Source: Rutidosis leptorrhynchoides | Taxonomy: Eukaryota; Streptophyta; Magnoliopsida; Asterales; Asteraceae | Direction of reading: 5' to 3' | Assembly: GCF_046630445.1 (NCBI RefSeq) | Contig: NC_092336.1 | Coordinates: forward strand, 202,339,001 to 202,403,000 | DNA length: 64,000 nt | Part shown: positions 12,363 to 25,255 of the stretch, one piece after another | Layout of the letters: each line of letters starts with the position of its first letter | Position numbering within the stretch: the first letter of the stretch is position 1 | Notes under the pieces: generated by a model | What the model was told of the DNA's origin: nothing | The model's database searches: none | What the model saw: the letters and a program-made list of their open reading frames with translations, nothing else | Position numbers and translations under genes: made by a program

Positions 12363-12582
12363 ATTAATTTTCCAATTCCTTTTCTATGTAAAGGCTATGC
12401 CTTAAACTATTTCTATTTCTGAATCATGTATTAAAAAGGCTTATTAATGCCTCGTTCTAATAATATAAAGTGTTCTATAAATATCACGTGATATCAATGC
12501 TTTATTTTATTCATACTTATAAATGCCCAAACTTATAACTTGTCACCTTACCAAACTTATGTTCACTTCTATGTAGTAACAT

Positions 12583-13560
12583 CATGGTTCCACAAGCTGC
12601 ACCTACCGTTAACAACATCTATTAACCACCGAACAATTCCAACAGTTGCTCACTGCCGTCCAAGGTAACGCTCAAGCTAATAATGTTAACACCCAACCAA
12701 AACCTTGCTCTTACAAGGACTTTACAAACAGCCACCCTCCCGCTTTCAAGGGAAATGAAGAGGCTGTCGAACTAGTTCGATGGTTCGAGAAGCTAGAATC
12801 TATCTTTCATGTTTGCAACTGCGGGGATGACGATCAGGTCAAATATGCCACTAGCTCATTAGCTGGCAATGCTTTGACTTGGTGGACTGCTCATGCTAAG
12901 TCCGTGGGGATTGATAATGCTAATGCAATTCCATGGGACGAACTCAAAAGCATGATGGTTAATAAATTCTGTCCTAGGAGTCAAGTTCAAAAACTTGAAG
13001 TCGAGTTCTGGGAACTCAAGGTGAAGGGTACCGACATAGAAAGCTACACCAATAGTTTTCTCGAGCTTTCTACTTTGTGTCCCGAGATGTCTCCTATCGA
13101 AGCTAGAAGGATTGAAAGGTATATTGAAGGTCTCCCCGAGGATGTTCAGGGGAATGTTATTACTGCCGAGAAGGTTACTCTTGATGCTGTGATTCTCATG
13201 GCACAAAATTTGATGTTGGCCAAGAGAAGAAGAGCGTCGGCTAATAAGGAGGTTGACACTAAGAGTAATGAAGGTAAGAGGAAGTTTGAGCCATCTCAAG
13301 GTTCGACTCATAATGTTAGTAAAGGCACTTATAATTTTTGTATTCGTTGTGAAAGGCATCACCCGTGGTGGTGTACTGCTACTTGGACGTTTGTGTAAGA
13401 AAGTGGGATACGTTGCTAAGACGTGTAAGACTCCTCCAAAGGATAAAGCTATTGTTCCTGCCAAAGCTCCTCCTACTTGTTACACTTGTGGAGAAAAGGG
13501 ACACATTAGTCCAAATTGTCCTAAGAAGAAAGATAATCCTGCTACTGGAGCCAATACTAC
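12583..13560 (+). pseudogene. Z gag (capsid and nucleocapsid), frameshifted
   Basis: A possible start is the ATG at 12583; the capsid-like frame is open from 12646. It has the retrotransposon-gag signature (PPAFKGNEEAVELVRWF, ALTWWTAHAK, AIPWDELKSMM, FCPRSQVQKLE, IERYIEGLPEDVQG). The first CCHC-like knuckle (CIRCERHHP) is damaged and followed by a frame change near 13380. The intact second knuckle CYTCGEKGHISPNC is in the next frame. It would package the element RNA. It is inactive because of the frameshift. Confidence 0.85.
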
Positions 13561-14939
13561 TACTGCAAAGGGTTGTGCATTTGTTCTTACTGCTGCTGAA
13601 GCTCGAGATGAAGATGAGGTCATCACGGGTACGTATCTTGTCAATAACTGTTATGCAACTATTTTATTCGATACGGGTGCCGACAAAAGTTACGTGTCGA
13701 GTGAATTTTGTACCCTATTTACTGAAAAGCACCAACCCTTAGAAACTAAATGATTAGTAGAAGTAGCCAATGGAAAGATCATGAAAGTTGATAAAATCTA
13801 TAAAAACTGCAACCTAATCTTAGCCAATAAAGAATTTAAGATAGACCTTTTGTCGGTCGAGCTCGGAAGTTTTGATGTCGTAGTTGGAATGGATTGGTTA
13901 CGTCCATTACATGCTGCAATCTTGTGTTTTGATAAAACCGTTAACATTTCATTGGGAAATGGAGAGACTCTAGTCATTCAAGGCGACAAGAGTGGTTCTA
14001 ATCTCAACATTATCTCCTGTATCAAAACCTGCAAATACCTTATGAAAGGTTATCCAGCTATTCTAGCCCACGTTAAGATGATCGAATTGAAAGAGAAGTG
14101 TATTGAAGATGTACCAGTGGTTAAAGACTTTCCCGATGTGTTTCCCGAAGATCTTCCTGGTCTTCTAACTCCTCGACAAGTCGAATTTCATATTGATTTA
14201 GCTCCTGGTGCTGCTCCTATTGCTAAAGCACCATACCGTTTAGCACCTTCTGAAATGAAGGAACTTTCTAACCAACTCCAAGAACTATTGGATAAAGGTT
14301 TCATTCGTCCAAGCTCGTCCCCATGGGGAGCTCCTATTCTTTTCGTTAAGAAGAAAGATGGTACGTTGAGGATGTGCATTGATTACCGCGAACTCAACAA
14401 GCTTACTATCAAGAACCATTACCCGTTGCTGCGTATTGATGATCTATTCGACCAACTTCAAGGGTTAAGTATTTATTCAAAGATTGATTTGAGGTCCGGT
14501 TATCACCAACTCAAAGTCAAGGAATCCGATATTCCTAAGACTGATTTTCGTACACGTTATGGGCACTATGAATTTTGTGTTATGCCTTTGGGCTTAACTA
14601 ACGCTCCTGCCGTATTCATGGATCTTATAAATCGTGTTTGCAAGCCGTATCTTGACAAATTTGTCATTGTGTTCATTGACGACATCTTGATCTACTCCAA
14701 GAGTGAGAAAGAACATGAGCAGCATTTGCGCATGATTCTTGAACTCTTACGGAAGGAACAACTCTAAGCTAAATTTTCAAAGTGCGAGTTTTGGCTCAAA
14801 ACCGTACAATTTCTTGGACATGTTTTTGATAGTAAAGGAATACATGTCGATCCAGCTAAGATTACCGCTATTCAGAATTGGGAGATACCAAAGACTGCGA
14901 AGCATATTCGTCAATTTTTGAGACTTGTTGGTTACTATC
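13561..14939 (+). pseudogene. Z protease and reverse transcriptase, 5' part of pol
   Basis: The protease has the LFDTGADKSYVS active-site motif (about 13670-13705), then a stop (TGA near 13753) and continuation to the Met at 13781. The RT starts near 14200 with [20 protein letters not shown], then [43 protein letters not shown] and the catalytic FIDDILIYS (about 14680-14700). A TAA at 14765 breaks the frame. Near LVGYY the gene is cut by X-B at 14939/14940 and resumes at 28727. Confidence 0.88.
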
Positions 14940-16199
14940 TATAACGACCCGTCCTAATCTATCTGGACGAATACATTACATTTGGTTACATCGCGAGGTA
15001 TTTGACCTCTATATGATACATTTTACAAACATTGCACTCGTTTTTAAAAGATAAACTTTCTTTTCATCGAAAGTTGACAGGCATGCATACCATTTCATAA
15101 TATATCCAACTATAAACGACTTAATAATATTCTTGATGAACTCAACGACTCGAATGCAACGTATTTTGAAATATGTCATGAATGACTCCAAGTAATATCT
15201 CTAAAATGAGCAAATGCACAGCGGAAGATTTCTTTCATACTTGAGAATAAACATGCTTTAAAGTGTCAACCAAAAGGTTGGTGAGTTCATTAGTTTATCA
15301 TAATCAATCATTTTCATCATTTTAATAGACCACAAGATTCTCATTTCCATTTCTCATAAAAATACGTCCCATGCATAGAGACAAAAATAATCATTCATAT
15401 GGATTGAACACCTGATAATCGACATTAACAAGATGCATATAGAATATCCCCATCATTCCGAGACACCCATCGGATATGATAAATTTCGAAGTACTAAAGC
15501 ATTCCAAATTCCAGAATGGGGGTTGTTAGTTCCCGTAGATCTACCTTTAGGATTCGCGTCAATTAGGGGCCAGTTCCCTAATTCTTAGATTACCAGGCTA
15601 AAAGGGGCATATTCGGCTTCGATTCATTCAACCATATAATGTAGTTTCGATTACTTGTGTCTATTTCGTAAAACATTTATAAAAGCAGCGCATGTATTCT
15701 CAGTCCCAAAAATATATATTGCAAAAGCATTTAAAAAGGGAGTAATGAAACTCACAATACAATATTTTGTAGTAAAAATATTCATACGACGATACTGAAT
15801 AATGCAGGGTTGGCCTCGGATTCACGAACCTATATCATTTAGTGGGTTAAAAATTAGTGGGTTATCTAGATGAATGAATGTCTCGGTAAAAAAATATATA
15901 GTGTTCAACTCCTTTTGTGTAGGTCTTTGTAAAGAAGGAATAATTAAAAATATAAAAGTTAAAGTGTGATGAGTGTATGTCGATGCATATTACATATGTA
16001 TATATATAATATAAATATATAGTATAATAATAAAATAAAGTAATAATATAATAATAATTATAATATCAAATGAAATTAAGATGTGTGACACATTAGCCAC
16101 CTTTAAATTGTAATCTTATACTTATAGTTCATCACAGAGTATTATATCGTTTATTATATTTACAATTTAGTTTTTACAATTAAATCATATGATATTTCA

Positions 16200-16284
<85 letters not shown>

Positions 16285-16472
16285 AATATATACATATCTA
16301 TTTACAAATAGTTGTTCGTGAATCGTCGGGAATGGTCGAAGGGTAATTGCATATATGAAAATAGTTCAAAATTTTTGAGACTCAACCTAACAGACTCTGC
16401 TTATCGTGTCAAAATATTAAATCGTATCGAGAGTTTGATTTAAAATTAGTCGAAATTTTCCGGGTCGTCACA
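14940..16472 (-). repeat. X-B 3' LTR, internally deleted, 1533 bp
   Basis: The ends match the other X-B LTR (18831-19160 and 28139-28726), but about 3.3 kb present there is missing here. The junction near 15841-15851 has a short repeated TTAGTGGGTTA. It includes a (TA)n array at 16206-16280. The RC of 14940-15210 resembles the X-C LTR end. Confidence 0.8.
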
Positions 16473-16510
16473 GTACCTACCCGTTAAAGAAATTTCGTCC
16501 CGAAATTTGA
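16473..16510 (-). promoter_or_regulatory. X-B polypurine-region motif
   Basis: The minus strand reads TTTCGGGACGAAATTTCTTTAACGGGTAGGTAC immediately before the 3' LTR. The same module precedes the 3' LTRs of X-C (44461-44495) and Y (60087-60122), showing that all three share reverse-transcription signals. Confidence 0.75.
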
Positions 16511-16914
16511 TAGAGATCGTCATGGCTAACAATAAGAATGTTACTATGACGAATATGAACTGATAAATAGAGTTTTATTACTGTTGAGTAATATGGTTAA
16601 GATAATTCGATTACTCGAAGAGTACGAGTGAAGCTATCACTAAATAGTGAAATGAGATAGATAAGTTTCATCATAACTTTTCACTAGTCATGGTTGAATT
16701 CCGGAATTCAAGGGATTTCAAAGAAAATATTCGTTATTTATATAAGATTTGATTCGTCAGTGATTAAGGAAATTAAGATCTCTTTAATTAAATGCGGTCA
16801 TCTATCCCGATTGCCTTGTCAGATATTTCATTATAAATCCACTCCCTTCATTTCCTTATTTACACAACTCCCATTTTCTATATTTTAATTCATACTTTCA
16901 ATTCATCAGTCAAT

Positions 16915-17088
16915 ATGCTTCATCCAGTTTTAATTCTGGATATATTCCTGGCTTTCATTTCGATTATTCTCCTTTTTCATCTACCACCAGAGAAATCTGT
17001 TTACTTCTACTTCGCCCTTGGGGTTATTGTGTTTATCATACTCCCGTGTCTTTATATTGCTATTCATATTAATGTACACAGTTTGTGA
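16915..17088 (+). CDS. Antisense small hydrophobic ORF in X-B, 57 aa
   Basis: This frame is on the strand opposite to X-B transcription, about 0.45 kb inside the 3' LTR. It begins MLHPVLILDIFLAFISIILL, then a short LPPE turn, then a second hydrophobic block ending LPCLYIAIHI. That suggests two membrane-spanning helices in a hairpin. X-C has the same ORF at 43264-43441 with about as many silent as replacement changes, and most replacements are conservative (L/F, I/V, T/A). A TATA-like TATAAATCC lies about 85 bp upstream at 16831. I recognise no family. It could be an extra transposon gene or a captured host fragment. Confidence 0.5.
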   Translation: MLHPVLILDIFLAFISIILLFHLPPEKSVYFYFALGVIVFIILPCLYIAIHINVHSL

Positions 17089-17699
17089 CTTCTGTGTTAT
17101 TTTTTAGTTTTATATCTTCCCTTACGTTTCGGAGCTCTTTTCCTTTTTATTCTCTTCTCGACCTCTAGTAAAGCGAGTAACGGTCCAGAATTCGTAAGTA
17201 TGGAGTTTCGAATGAACTTAATGTTCTAAACAAGAAAGAACATAATAGCATGATTTGATTTGTCAAATTACCAGAATCACTGAGAATAGAACTATCAAGA
17301 ATATATTTTCTTGATATGTTTAGAAGTTAAGCAGAATGAAAGAGTTATGTAACATGACACATGATGATGGTATGATCTACTGTGAACCATCATCACGTTT
17401 CATTAGAAACTCAGCATGACCTACTGTAATATAATCACGTTGGCCGGGCGTCATTATATTATACTAACTCATGCTTTAATTCCCAACACTTATCCACAAT
17501 TCATTCATAATTTATACTTAGATTTTACAGAAGTTTTCAATATCATGGAATACAGAAAACATGAAGAGGTAGATAATTTCGGACAAGAATATTTATGAAA
17601 ATATCCTCAAAAATATCCAAGATATTTATGATGATATTTTGAAATTTCTAAGTTCGAAGGTTGATGAAGAAATTTTTTTTTTCGCAAGATCTTATCATG

Positions 17700-17945
17700 A
17701 CTTTGGAGCAAGATATTCTCTAAAGATTTCATCGGATCCAGAATTACTTGGATTCTTTAAATGTAGGGTTTGGTCCTTGTATTTGTCCTTGGTCTCCTTC
17801 ATGGCTAGCTCAACCCGTTTTTCAGTACCAAATTTTCTATCGAGTGTTCCTAACATTCCATTCTTTATTATCAAACTTTTGGCCGTTTAGACCATCTACG
17901 ATTTTGCTGTTTCCTCTGCATTTAATGCTACCATATCTGAATCAT
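17700..17945 (-). pseudogene. Poly(A)-binding protein fragment captured by X-B
   Basis: The minus-strand translation includes GTEKRVELAMKETKDKYKDQ and LHLKNPSNSGSDEIF, aligning with the linker and RRM4 start of plant poly(A)-binding proteins and with the X-A and X-C fragments. Upstream, a decayed LNAEETAK matches the end of RRM3. It is the most diverged of the three copies. A frame on the opposite strand (17639-17890) is a by-product of this fragment. Confidence 0.65.
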
Positions 17946-19204
17946 CAGTTATCAAACCGAGGTGGTTTCAAGAGAATTGTTTTTTTTAGATGATTAAACA
18001 CTGATTGTAATTGTCAAGATACGAAGGATATTTAAGATGAAATCAAGTTACAAAGGATGTTTAAGATTAAATCAAGTGGCAACTTGAAGAATTATTTAAT
18101 TGTAGTAGGTGTAACTTATTAATGATATTTTAAGTCAAAATGCGTTGTAATTAATATTTCATACTCTTTTAATACTTTTTGATTGTCCAATGATAGTAGT
18201 CCAATAGTCCAATAGTTCAACCAAGACTAGTATATTTTAAGGAAATAGTCATAACGGATATAGGAACAGTTAGCCAGGATTTGGTTAGTATTGGTTTAAA
18301 GTTTTACGTAGTTAATTAATTAGTTACTAATCAATTTTATTTTGTTCATTATTTTCTTCATTATGCCACTTGTCGAATCTTGACTTGGGTTCTGATCGGT
18401 CACAATCCGAATATGAAATTGAGTTTGAATGAAGATAGTTGTTCTTTGGTGAACGGATACGTATATCGATGGTTTTATGTAGGATAGTAGATGATTGTTG
18501 AATCAGATTTGAAGAATGTACAGTGTAACACATTAATGTAAAATCTAAATATTCCTCGGGTATTACCTACCCGTTAAAATATTTTTACCGTTAACAGTTT
18601 GTACAAAAGAATTTTTAATTACAATCTTTATGAAAATATACTTACATATATATTTTCTTCAGATGTAATCGTGGATTTAATGAGTTAATATTATATTAAA
18701 CTCATCTGATTTACGGTTAGAACTAGAGTACATAACCTCTAAAATATTAGAAATTACATAATCGTTAGGTAGAACGAAGATAAATGACGTAGAACGATAG
18801 GTAGAACAATGATTAGGTCTGAGATATAAGTACTAAAGCATTCCAAATTCCAGAATGGGGGTTGTTAGTTCCCGTAGATCTACCTTTAGGATTCGAGTCA
18901 ATTAGGGGTCAGTTCCCTAATTCTTAGATTACCAGGCTAAAAGGGGCATATTCGGCTTCGATCCATTCAACCATATAATGTAGTTTCGATTACTTGTGTC
19001 TATTTCGTAAAACATTTATAAAAGCAGTATTCTCAGTCCCAAAAATATATATTGCAAAAGCATTTAAAAAGGGAGTAATGAAACTCACAATACAATATTT
19101 TGTAGTAAAAATATTCATACGACGATACTGAACAATGCAGGGTTGGCCTAGGATTCACGAACCTATATCATTTATATATATATCAACACATGTACTGGTA
19201 ATCG

Positions 19205-19362
<158 letters not shown>

Positions 19363-19722
19363 TATTAGTTTTATCATTTTTATATTATTAACGTATATGT
19401 CTCATATATTCATTTTATATATTTTATGTAAATAAGAATATTAATTTTTTTGATACGTTATATGTATTACATATATTTCCATGTAACAAATATTTATTTA
19501 GTAACATAATATTACTAATAAAAATAAAAATTTGCATCTTTTTATGATAATAATAATACTAGAAATAATTAGATTTAGTAATGATACTGATATTAATAGT
19601 TTTGATAATAATACTAATAATGATAATAGTTATAGTAATAATAATTGTTAATATTAATGATAATGGTTTTAATCCTAATAATACTACTAATAATAACCTA
19701 ATGATAATACTAATAGTAATAC

Positions 19723-19726
<4 letters not shown>

Positions 19727-19821
<95 letters not shown>

Positions 19822-19832
19822 TATTAATAGTA

Positions 19833-19922
<90 letters not shown>
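19727..19922. repeat. (AAT)n microsatellite, two blocks
   Basis: Two pure AAT/ATA trinucleotide blocks (about 19727-19817 and 19836-19922) are separated by a short imperfect spacer. They give poly-Ile or poly-Leu frames that are not genes. AT-rich AAT-like degeneracy continues to about 20340. Confidence 0.95.
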
Positions 19923-19925
<3 letters not shown>

Positions 19926-22413
19926 TGGTAATTTTATTTAAAAAAATGATAATTTTACTAATCATGATAGTTTTAATAAAATGATAATTTTAATAACAAT
20001 GATAATACCAATAATAATATTAATGGTCATAATAATCTTTGTGTCTAATTTCTAATTTATAATTATGAACTATATAGTTCTAGCTCATAGTCATAATTTT
20101 TATAGTACATGTATTATTCTAATTATAATTTTCTTCCATAATACTAACTATATTATTTTTTACTAACATCTTCATATATTCAAATTTAGTCATAATTATC
20201 ATCTTTCATACTCATAAATTTCTAATAAAATACTAATATTAGTAATAATAATAATAACAATTATTATACTTATGTATATAATACTAATAATGATAATAAT
20301 AAAAATGATAATAATAATTATATTATTAATGATAATAGAAATTATACCCTCCAAATCGTCATCGTATATCGACATCGTTATCGTCATTGGTCATCACAAC
20401 ATTGTCACCATTTTGTTATCATAATCAAAACTATCATCATCATGGTCCTAATTCGCATCATTATAATCATTCTATTACCACCATGATCATTTCCTTTTAC
20501 CATAATCATCAACAATGTTTTTGTCTCCTCACCATCCTCATAACAATCGATAATTGTCATCATGACTATAACATAATCATAATCTCTAAACATATTATGA
20601 TCATTATTTATCAACCATAATCATCCTCCTATTACTCGTTATCATTTTATCATCAACAATTCTAAACATGATCGGTAATCACCACCTACATCATCATTCC
20701 TAAATAACATATATCCTCATATGATCATTATGAATATCATACCCGTCATCTTCATATAATCACTATCATTACCCTCATTTCATTCAGCCCAACAGATTAA
20801 CCAAAACCGATTCACGGCCCATCATCCATATTGGCTTTTCAATCGTGACCCAGGTTTTTAATTAATGGCCCAACAATAAAACTCAAGTCCAAAGTAGAAA
20901 GGAGCTTGGCCCGTAAAAAAAAAAACCAGTAACATACTTATCTAATTTCTGTTTCGTTACCCAGACTTCAAAAAGGAATAATTAAATTGAGACGGCTCAA
21001 TATTCAATCAAGTGGGGTTTATTTTTGATTATTGTTTGTCGACCAAAAGAAGAAAAAGGAAAAGGGACCGTGCTATCCTAATCATTATTTATCATTGATT
21101 GTTACAGCTCTTTCATCCTTTTCAATTATTTATTCGGCCATCAATAGAAGTAAAAGAAACGAGTAGCAGTAGTAATAGTCGATCTTGTAACGTTTGGGTT
21201 TGTATTGATCATTAAATTAGGGTGTGTAGGGTTTCGGTTTATAGACAAGAGATATGTGCAACAGTAGCCGTTAGATTATGATTTGGTGTTGTTCGATGGT
21301 GTTGTTCTCGACTGCATCAATAGCAACAAGGAATACATAACCGTCCACAAGGGTTTCGGTTGTAATTGGATAGTAACTATACGGGTGGTTTATGGGTTTC
21401 ACTTAGTTAATTAGGTTGATCATGAAATAAGAGTGGGGTTCGTTTAAAACTAGAAACAACAAACACATAGCTGTTATTTTCTTTACAGTTCATCATCAAC
21501 CTTTTATGTGGGGTTTAGCTTTGAAAATGGTCGGCTCAACAGAAAAGAAAACGAACGTAGTGGTTGTGTTAGCACTTTGACAACACCATGTGATATCTTG
21601 GTCCACCACACAAAGTAGTGCATTTATCATCAATTGAGTGTTGTATTTAACAATTACAGATTAGAAAGAAAGAGAACATCACCTCTTATATAATTGTTCG
21701 CGTCTTTAAAGAGATAGAAAACAATCATATAGTTGCAGCAGGTAAGGCAGTGTTTATTATTGAAACATAAGCTATCCGGTAACAAATAAAAAGGAGTGGT
21801 GCAGCAGTTTTTCGATGGTTGATGTTTGAAAGGAAAAGACAAGAGGAAGAGGAAAAAAATATATAAACACACAGCAGAATAAAGAAATAAATAAATAAAA
21901 AATGGTTTTCGAGAAGGTGGATGTTCGGTTTGTTTTGGTTTGAACAGAAAAGATATTAGCAACAGCCGTAGTAAAAAAAATGTAGGTGGTGTTTTGGTCA
22001 AAAATCACAGAAACAAAAATTAGTAGAGGAAAACATAAGGTGGTGATCAAGAGTGGTGAATCAAAGGTGATTTTTGGGGTTTATGATGGTTGCGGTTCTG
22101 GTGATGAAAGGAGATGAGGGTGGCGGTTCACATGAAGGAGATGGTGGCTCTCGGTTGTACAGGCATCGGTGATTGAAGGGGTGGTGATGGTGTCTCAAAA
22201 ATGTTAGTGTATATGTGAAAGTAAATGTATGCATGTGTACTTATGTAAAGTTAATAGTTTACTATATTATGTTGGATATAAAAAAAAATAGTAATTGATC
22301 TTGTGATCAATCAGTGGTTCACAGACTAAACAATGATTTATGGGTCAAAAGATGGTCACAGTATATTAGTTTAATTCAAATCTTTAACTTTAAAACTAAA
22401 AAAAATATATTGA

Positions 22414-22679
22414 TGTTATAATACATCAATTATTGAAGTAGAAGTCAAGAAATGGTGGCTAACAATTTTATATAATTCACAAAAGTCAAATATGTAACAC
22501 TCTTTGTAGTATAAATATGCATCAATATGTACAAGATAAACACACCATTCTAATATACTTACATCAAGTATTATACTTCTTTCTCTCCATTATCATCTTT
22601 GTTCTTACACTTCATTATTAGTATTCTTAATCAAGAATCAAACCACTAAAGGTAGTTATAAGCCTACTGAATTACAACA
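22414..22679 (+). repeat. Cop2 left LTR, 266 bp
   Basis: It begins TGTTATAATACATC and ends GAATTACAACA. I found no difference from the right LTR at 27810-28075 on reading both. A TATA-like AGTATAAATATGC lies about 95 bp in. Confidence 0.95.
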
Positions 22680-22680
22680 C

Positions 22681-22695
22681 GTTATCAGCACGAAG
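22681..22695 (+). promoter_or_regulatory. Cop2 primer-binding region
   Basis: GTTATCAGCACGAAG follows the left LTR almost directly. This TTATCAGCACG form is common after the 5' LTR in a subset of plant Copia elements. Confidence 0.7.
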
Positions 22696-24399
22696 TGCTC
22701 CGTATAATCAAGGTTTATCTAAGTAAGCACGAGTCACTAATCAAGGCAAGTGTTCAAGTCCGGCAGTACGCTGCTTCGGACCGGTGTACCCTGGGAACAG
22801 AGGAAGAATCTGTTTAAGGGAATTGTGTCAAACACAAGCCCGGTTCAACCCTTCAATCGGTTAGATCGTTTTAACTTTCTCTTTTTGATTGATTATATGC
22901 TTGGATATTTCAATTTCGTATACATATTTACTTACAAACTTAAACAGATTCGTTATACGAAATTGATATTTTTATAATCAGATCACGAAACTATGATTAA
23001 AACGGACATGTTAAGACACCTCACGTGTACGAAGCAGATTTTGATCTAAACTAAGGATTTAATTTTATTTTGTCATAAGAAACATACACGAAACTGAATA
23101 ATATCCGCTGCTATATATCTCGTACTGTTTTTGATTAGATTTAATTCAATCTTGATTCAGTTTAAGTTTACTTTGCTTAAACATGCTACTGTTTTGCAAG
23201 TATGCTTCATATGTTTACATATAAACTGCACCTTATATGTTTTGTTTTTCCGCTCTTTATGAATGTTTCTGCGATATGTATGTGATGTTAAAGGCTAATT
23301 TACATGCTAATTTTTAAATGTTGTTTACTGAAATTTATAAACCGCTGATATTTTGATTCGCTTTTATAAACAACTGTTCAATTATAAAGTTTGTGTTATA
23401 TGATATGAATGTAACTGATTGCTTATCCGAAATTGATAAAGTGGGTTATTAATTCGGTCGGTGATAAACCGTTTTAATATGCCGTGATTGTTTATATGCG
23501 ACTTTATTATGCTTTGCGGGTATGATCTGATCACTACTTTTGTGAGTATGTTTATACAATTGGTTCGATCTATTTTCGTTGCTATATAACATTGGAGCAG
23601 ATTACGCATATGTGATTATTCTCCTTTTGTATATCGAGATGCTATTTAGACGACCTTCCATTCTTGCACATTATCGATGCCTTAATCATGTTTGATCAAA
23701 TTGTTTTGTAGCCTTTGGAGATGTTTGAACTGTATAATATGTTATTAATAATTTTATGCATTATTAATTTTGAGTTCAACTTTGTTATTAACAATTAATA
23801 TTAATATATGATATATGATATGCATCATTGTGTTATGAGATGAGTTCATTGAATAATTGATTTTTTTTACATCGATTAAGTTGAATGATTATTAAAATGA
23901 TGCTACTCTATTTTATAAAAGTTAAAAGATATGCTTTGATCGAGATTCATTTTATAAATAACATTAGTATAGAATTAGTATGTTTGCCTTATATGGAGTA
24001 ACAGATTGAGGTGAAACATATGTATTATTATATTATAATATAATTATAATATATCTTCTATGCTTGTATGGATAAAAACTTGTGGACTATTTGAAATAAT
24101 ATATCCATTTCGATTATATAGATCGAAATAAGTGAACTTTTGATTTTGTATATATCATGAGTGATTATATAGAGATATGGATTGGTATATTATTTTAAAC
24201 TATTAATCTTGGAATGCGTTTTTATGATACGAGTTTAATACAACCATCATTGTATGAACTTTTGAATGTATATAATGTATACAAATTGAAAGCATTCATT
24301 ACTTGTGTGCGGCAAACATATTCTGTGTACTGTTTAATTCAGATTTAGTAAATTGTTGTATCTCAATATTCTGAATGGAATCTCAGCCTCGATCATGAG

Positions 24400-24830
24400 A
24401 TTTAATAATACAGTTACTATCGCGTTTGTTGCACCGTTTTCTAACGTGGTGTTTTCTCATGTTGAGATACCTGAGAAGTTCACCGGTGGGAACTTCAAGC
24501 GTTGGCATCAAAAGATGTTCTTTTGTCTGACTACGCTGAACCTAGTGAGGTACTTGACTGAACCTTGCGAGGTTCTTGGTTGAACCACTCCCCAAGTTAA
24601 ATGAAAGGGAAGATGATACTCAAATTGTGAGCGCAATTAAAGTTTGGAATCATTTGAATTCTTTGTGCGAAACTATTTCTTGAATACATAAACATCTTAT
24701 TTAGCTCTACAAATAAGTCCCAAAAGAAAAGAAAGCGAGAGTGAATCTGTTGAAAAATCTTGATTAAATAAACCCTGAGCTACCTTGAGACTTGAATGGT
24801 TTGAATTTTCTAAGATGCCTAGCTTGTTAT
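24400..24830 (+). pseudogene. Cop2 gag remnant
   Basis: The frame from 24395 includes VEIPEKFTGGNFKRWHQKMF and LVRYLTEP, the N-terminal pattern of copia gag proteins (W-x-x-x-M after 'F.G.N'). It then stops and continues in other frames with LWNSLN-like and ARVNLLKN-like pieces. No intact zinc knuckle is visible because a minisatellite follows. Confidence 0.75.
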
Positions 24831-24864
24831 GTATCACTCATAAATAAATAATTTTAGACCATAA

Positions 24865-25255
24865 CGCATATGATGAAAAGCGCAGCACATATGATTAAAA
24901 TGATATATTGTAAAAAGCGCATATGATGAAAAGCGCAGCGCATATGATTAAAAGCGCATATGATAAAAAGAGCATATGATGAAAAGCGCAGCGCATATGA
25001 TTAAAAGTGCATATGATGAAAAGCGCATATGGTGAAAAGCGCAGCGCATATGATTAAAAGCGCATATGGTGAAAAGGATATATGATGAAAAGCACATATG
25101 GTGATTAATGAAAAAGCACATATGGTGATTAATGAAAAGCACATACGGTGATTAATGAAAAAGCACATATAGTGATTAATGAAAAAGCACATATGGTGAT
25201 TAATGAAAAGCACATATGGTGATTAATGAAAAGCACATATGGTGATTAATGAAAA
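24865..25255. repeat. Minisatellite based on GCGCATATGATGAAAA / GCACATATGGTGATTAATGAAAA
   Basis: Two related units are arrayed. On the left is a higher-order mix of GCGCATATGATTAAAA and GCGCATATGATGAAAAGCGCA. On the right are about eight copies of a 23-24 bp unit AGCACATATGGTGATTAATGAA. It lies between gag and integrase of Cop2. Reverse-strand MLFINHHMCF-type frames are by-products. Confidence 0.9.

Noticed and set aside
12859-13464. 201-residue reverse-strand ORF
   Set aside because: It is the opposite strand of the Z gag gene; gag motifs on the plus strand explain it.
17639-17890. Plus-strand ORF in X-B with a counterpart opposite X-C (42249-42575)
   Set aside because: At first it looked like a second conserved antisense gene, but the complementary strand matches poly(A)-binding protein in all three copies, which explains the conservation.
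19581-19965. Poly-Ile and poly-Leu frames
   Set aside because: They are by-products of AAT microsatellite DNA and have no protein-like composition.
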